Shown piece by piece: positions 60,829 to 64,000 of a stretch of 64,000 nt of DNA. The notes under the pieces are model-generated. The model made no database searches. It saw only the letters and a list, made by a program, of their open reading frames with translations, and was not told the DNA's origin. This DNA comes from Mesorhizobium metallidurans STM 2683 (GTDB lineage Bacteria > Pseudomonadota > Alphaproteobacteria > Rhizobiales > Rhizobiaceae): the NCBI RefSeq assembly GCF_000350085.1, contig NZ_CAUM01000143.1, positions 62,001 to 126,000 on the forward strand. Reading direction: 5' to 3'. Each line of letters opens with the position of its first letter. Position 1 is the stretch's first letter. The position numbers were made by a program, and so were the translations under genes.

Positions 60829-61797
60829 ATGAAACTCAGACACGTCATTCTCGCAGCCGCACTCAGCCTGCTGCCGCTGTCGGCCCATGCCGGCGCCAAG
60901 CTCGCCGATTTCGCGCTGGCCGACCGCATCAAGGCCAAGATCGCCGCCGGTCAGCCGCTCGACATCTATGTCTCCTATCATGACGTCTCCAACGAATTCG
61001 CGCCGTTCATGAAGACCGGGGTCGAGCGCGCCGCCACGGAGGACAAGGTCAGCGCCCAGTTTATCGGTCCCGTCGGCGCCGATGCCGACGGCCAGATCAG
61101 CGAGATCGAGACGCTGATGGGCAAAATGGACGGGCTGGCGATCTCCTCGGTCTCGACCGATGCGCTGGCGCCGCTGATCGACCGCGTCATCGCCGCCGGC
61201 ATCCCGGTGGTGACCTTCAACACCGACAATCCGGAGAGCAAGCGCCTCGCCTTCGCCGGCCAGGATCTCGTCCAGTCGGGCCGTGAGGCCGGCAAGCTGA
61301 TGGCCAAGGTGCTGGGCGGCAAGGGCAAGGTGATGATCACCACGATCGACGCCGCCGCCCAGTGGTCGCTTGACCGCGAAAAGGGTGCGCGCGAGGCGCT
61401 CAAGGCCGAGCCCGGCATCGAGGTGGTCTCCACGCTCAACACCGGCACCGACCCGCAGAAGATCTATGCCGCGATCGAGAACGCCATGCTGGCCAATCCG
61501 GCGATATCAGGCGTGCTGTCGCTCGAATGCTGCTCGACGCCGGCCGCCGGCACCTGGGTCGAACGCAACAAGGCGGCCGACAAGGTCAAGGTGGTCGGCT
61601 TCGACCTGCTCGACCAGACGGTACAGCTCGTCCAGGACGGCAATGTCCAGGCGACGATCGACCAGGCGCCCGAAAAGCAGGGCTTTGCCGCGGTCGACCT
61701 GATCGTCCAGTTCCTGAAAGGTCAGCCGATCGAAAATCTCGACACCGGCGTCGGCGTCTACACCAAGGAAAACATCGCCGAGGTCGCCAAGAAGTAA
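60829..61797 (+). CDS. Ribose-type ABC transporter binding protein
   Basis: 322 residues with a signal peptide of about 21 residues (LRHVILAAALSLLPLSAHAG). The mature domain is Peripla_BP_4: IYVSYHDVSNEFAPFMKTGV, AIENAMLANPAISGVLSLEC with a CC pair (LSLECCST), and VVGFDLLDQTVQLVQDGNVQ. GGGAGGA sits before the ATG. The ligand is unknown. Confidence 0.94.
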   Translation: MKLRHVILAAALSLLPLSAHAGAKLADFALADRIKAKIAAGQPLDIYVSYHDVSNEFAPFMKTGVERAATEDKVSAQFIGPVGADADGQISEIETLMGKMDGLAISSVSTDALAPLIDRVIAAGIPVVTFNTDNPESKRLAFAGQDLVQSGREAGKLMAKVLGGKGKVMITTIDAAAQWSLDREKGAREALKAEPGIEVVSTLNTGTDPQKIYAAIENAMLANPAISGVLSLECCSTPAAGTWVERNKAADKVKVVGFDLLDQTVQLVQDGNVQATIDQAPEKQGFAAVDLIVQFLKGQPIENLDTGVGVYTKENIAEVAKK

Positions 61798-61816
61798 CAT
61801 GCCAGCGTAACAAGAA

Positions 61817-61838
61817 CTGCCGGCCCTGAGGTCGGCAG
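61817..61838 (+). other. Intercistronic stem-loop after the binding-protein gene
   Basis: CTGCCGGCC (61817-61825) pairs with GGTCGGCAG (61830-61838) over 9 bp with one G-U pair and a CTGA loop, 19 bases after the binding-protein stop and 20 before the ATPase. Confidence 0.72.
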
Positions 61839-61858
61839 CTCTCCGTTCAGCCAGCCTC

Positions 61859-63376
61859 ATGACCGAGCAACAGACGCCTGCCCCTATCGTCGAAATCTCC
61901 GGCCTGACCAAGCGGTTTCCCGGCGTGCTGGCGCTCGACCGTATTTCCGTCGACTTCCGTCCCGGTGAAGTGCATGCCGTCATCGGCGAGAACGGCGCCG
62001 GCAAGTCGACCTTGATGAACATCCTTGCCGGCGACCTGCAGCCGAACAGCGGCGAAATCCGCATCGACGGCAGACAGGCCACCATCGCCTCGCCGCTCGC
62101 CAGCCGGGCCGCCGGCATCACCGTTGTCTACCAGGAACTGGCGCTCTGCCCGACGCTGACCATCGCCGACAACATCATGATGTCGGACATGGCGGCGCGC
62201 TCCGCAGTGTCGTTGGTGCCGCGTGACAAGATGCGACGCGAGGCACGCGCGGCCTTGGCTCGCCTGGGCATGGGCAAGCTCGATCCCGATACCAGGGTCG
62301 GCCGGCTTTCCGTCGCGGAAATGCAGCTGGTCGAGATCGCCGGCGCCATACGCCAGCGCGCCCGCGTGCTCGTCCTCGACGAACCGAATTCGGCACTTTC
62401 CAAACGCGAGAGCGGGCGGCTGTTCGACATCGTCCGGCAATTGCGCGGCGAAGGCGTCACCGTCATCTACGTCTCGCATCATCTGAAGGAAGTGCTCGAC
62501 CTTGCCGACCGCATCACGGTGATGCGCGACGGCCGCACCATCGAGACGCTGGACAATGACGGCCTGTCGGAAGACCGGCTGATCCGCGCCATGGTCGGCC
62601 GCGATCTCGACACGGCGGCGCAGTGGTCGCTGCAGCCCGAGGCGCGATCTGATGCCGCGCCGATCGTGCTGTCGGTCGAGGAGCTGACAGCAGATGGCCT
62701 CGATGGCTTGAGCTTTCACGCACGCGCCGGCGAAATCCTCGGCATTGGCGGCCTGCCGGATTCCGGCAAGGACACGCTTGGCGAAGCGCTGTTCGGCCTG
62801 TGCAGCCGTGACGGCCGCATCAGCATCGACGGCAAGGAATTGCGCGCCGCCGATCCGCACGCCTCGATCCGCAACGGCATGACCCTGGTGCCGGCGGACC
62901 GGCGCGGCGCCGGCGCGCTGTTGGCGATGAGCGTCGCCGACAATGTCGTCTCGGCCTCGCTGCCGCGCTTTTCGCTTGCCGGCTTCATGCGGCGCGGGGC
63001 GGTCCGCCGAGAGGCACGCGCGCAGGTTGCCCGGCTCGACGCGCGCATTTCACATCTTGGCCAGAGACTGGCGACATTGTCCGGCGGCAACCAGCAGAAG
63101 ATCATCCTCGGGCGCAGCCTCGTCACCAACCCACGTGTGCTGATCCTGCACGAGCCGACGCGCGGCGTCGATGTCGGCGCCAAGGCCGAGATCTACGCCA
63201 TCCTGCGCGGCATTGCCGGCGAAGGCGTGGCGGTGGTCATGATCTCGTCGGAGATTCCGGAATTGATCATGAACGCCGAACGCGTTCTGGTGCTGCGCAA
63301 CGGCCGGATCTCGGGCGAGCTGACCGGCGCCGGCATCAACGAGGAAGCGATCCTGGCGCGCGCCATGGCGTCCTGA
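61859..63376 (+). CDS. Ribose-type ABC transporter ATPase, tandem domain (RbsA-like)
   Basis: 505 residues with two nucleotide-binding domains. The first has Walker A VIGENGAGKSTLM and Walker B VLVLDEPNSAL, with a weak signature (LSVAEMQLVEIAGA). The second has a degenerate Walker A GLPDSGKDTLGE but a good signature LSGGNQQKIILGRSL, as is usual in RbsA. It powers the transporter with the permease and binding protein upstream. Confidence 0.94.
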   Translation: MTEQQTPAPIVEISGLTKRFPGVLALDRISVDFRPGEVHAVIGENGAGKSTLMNILAGDLQPNSGEIRIDGRQATIASPLASRAAGITVVYQELALCPTLTIADNIMMSDMAARSAVSLVPRDKMRREARAALARLGMGKLDPDTRVGRLSVAEMQLVEIAGAIRQRARVLVLDEPNSALSKRESGRLFDIVRQLRGEGVTVIYVSHHLKEVLDLADRITVMRDGRTIETLDNDGLSEDRLIRAMVGRDLDTAAQWSLQPEARSDAAPIVLSVEELTADGLDGLSFHARAGEILGIGGLPDSGKDTLGEALFGLCSRDGRISIDGKELRAADPHASIRNGMTLVPADRRGAGALLAMSVADNVVSASLPRFSLAGFMRRGAVRREARAQVARLDARISHLGQRLATLSGGNQQKIILGRSLVTNPRVLILHEPTRGVDVGAKAEIYAILRGIAGEGVAVVMISSEIPELIMNAERVLVLRNGRISGELTGAGINEEAILARAMAS

Positions 63377-63399
63377 ATGAGGCATTGAACGAGGCATTG

Positions 63400-64000
63400 A
63401 TGACCACCAGACCCCAGATCACGCCCAAGATCACAATCGTCGGCAGCTTCGCGGTCGGGCTCACCATGCGGGCGCCCAAGCTGCCGATCTTCGGCGAGAC
63501 GATGCTCGGCACCGATTTCGACATGGGGCCGGGCGGCAAGGGCTCCAACCAGGCTGTCGCCACGGCAAGGCTGGGTGCCGCCTCGTCGCTGGTCGCCATC
63601 ATCGGCGCCGACAAGCTGGCCGGCATCGCCACCGATCTCTATGCCGAGGAAGGCGTGGATTCGAGCCTGGTCACGACGCGCACCGAGCGCGCCACCGGCG
63701 TCGGCTTCATCATCCTCAACGACAAGGGCGAGAATTTCATCATCCTCGACATGGGCGCCAACGAGCTGATGGATGCCGAGACCGTCGATACGGCAGACCA
63801 GCGCATCGCGCAAAGCGACGTCGTCATGACCGTGCTCGAAGTGCCGATCGCCGCTGCCGCCCGCGCCATGGAGCTCGGCCGCAAGCATGGCGCCCGCACC
63901 ATCCTCAATCCCGCGCCGGCACGCCAGCTTCCGGACGCGATCTTCGCCTCGGTCGACTATCTGACTCCGAACGAGAGCGAACTGCGCATCCTGCTTGGCC
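63400..64000 (+). CDS. PfkB family kinase (ribokinase-like), partial
   Basis: 200 residues visible, cut by the window end. The start ITIVGSFAVGLTMRAPKLPI, the GGKGSNQAVATARLG signature and VLEVPIAAAARAMELGRK are ribokinase-like. The C-terminal DTTGAGD-type motif lies outside the window. It follows the ATPase by 23 bases and probably phosphorylates the imported sugar after import. The start is preceded by a duplicated GAGGCATTGA. Confidence 0.93.
   Translation, partial: MTTRPQITPKITIVGSFAVGLTMRAPKLPIFGETMLGTDFDMGPGGKGSNQAVATARLGAASSLVAIIGADKLAGIATDLYAEEGVDSSLVTTRTERATGVGFIILNDKGENFIILDMGANELMDAETVDTADQRIAQSDVVMTVLEVPIAAAARAMELGRKHGARTILNPAPARQLPDAIFASVDYLTPNESELRILLG

Noticed and set aside
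1..64000. tRNA or rRNA genes, integrases and transposases
   Set aside because: None was recognised by eye on either strand.

Overview
The window looks like chromosomal DNA from a GC-rich alphaproteobacterium of the rhizobial group, most like Mesorhizobium or a close relative. This rests on content, not on a search: a divergent dctA / dctBD locus with a sigma-54 promoter, a ThuA/ThuB pair, many ABC uptake operons each next to its own regulator, the ATGA/TGATG-type gene overlaps, and about 175-180 bp palindromic intergenic repeats of the kind common in rhizobial genomes. No phage, transposase, tRNA, rRNA or CRISPR array was seen.

Layout. 1-3.6 kb: the 5' end of a [2Fe-2S] oxidoreductase subunit, a TetR regulator with a perfect operator palindrome, and a winged-helix/TPR regulator. 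3.6-13.2 kb: a coiled-coil protein, an ankyrin protein, an aldo/keto reductase, a DUF899 protein with a small membrane protein, an HTH plus beta-propeller pair, a methyltransferase, a VOC protein and small conserved genes. 13.5-18.7 kb: a tightly packed four-gene glycan operon (acyltransferase, two family 2 glycosyltransferases, ABC exporter). 19.4-28.4 kb: an eight-gene catabolic operon on the minus strand (ribose-type ABC importer, phosphotriesterase-like hydrolase, GATase-like protein, PfkB kinase, BtpA-family protein, carbamoylase-like hydrolase) with an XRE-cupin regulator upstream and a two-palindrome operator over the promoter. 28.5-36.3 kb: an amidinotransferase-fold hydrolase and an M20 amidohydrolase divergent from a LysR gene, then a spermidine/putrescine-type ABC transporter. 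36.4-39.8 kb: an alpha/beta hydrolase pair, a glycosyltransferase and a HigBA toxin-antitoxin module. 40-44.8 kb: dctA and dctBD for C4-dicarboxylate uptake. 45-50.8 kb: a BKACE-family enzyme, then an Lrp regulator, a saccharopine-dehydrogenase-like enzyme and a polar amino acid ABC transporter. 50.9-53.1 kb: thuA, thuB and a GFA protein. 53.6-56.1 kb: a copper-resistance operon (cueO, cueR, and a cytochrome c556 gene that looks frameshifted) behind a CueR-type promoter. 56.2-64 kb: a BBE-type oxidase, then an AraC regulator divergent from a PhyH dioxygenase, ribose-type ABC transporter and PfkB kinase operon that runs off the window.

How it fits together. Most of the window is nutrient scavenging: at least four ABC importers plus DctA, each paired with catabolic enzymes and a regulator. 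In three of the four ABC operons a strong hairpin lies just after the binding-protein gene, which would fit raised binding-protein expression over the other subunits. The best candidate for an undescribed pathway is the 19.9-28.4 kb operon, because its gene set is coherent and tightly coupled but I cannot assign its substrate. The PhyH-containing operon at the right end is second.
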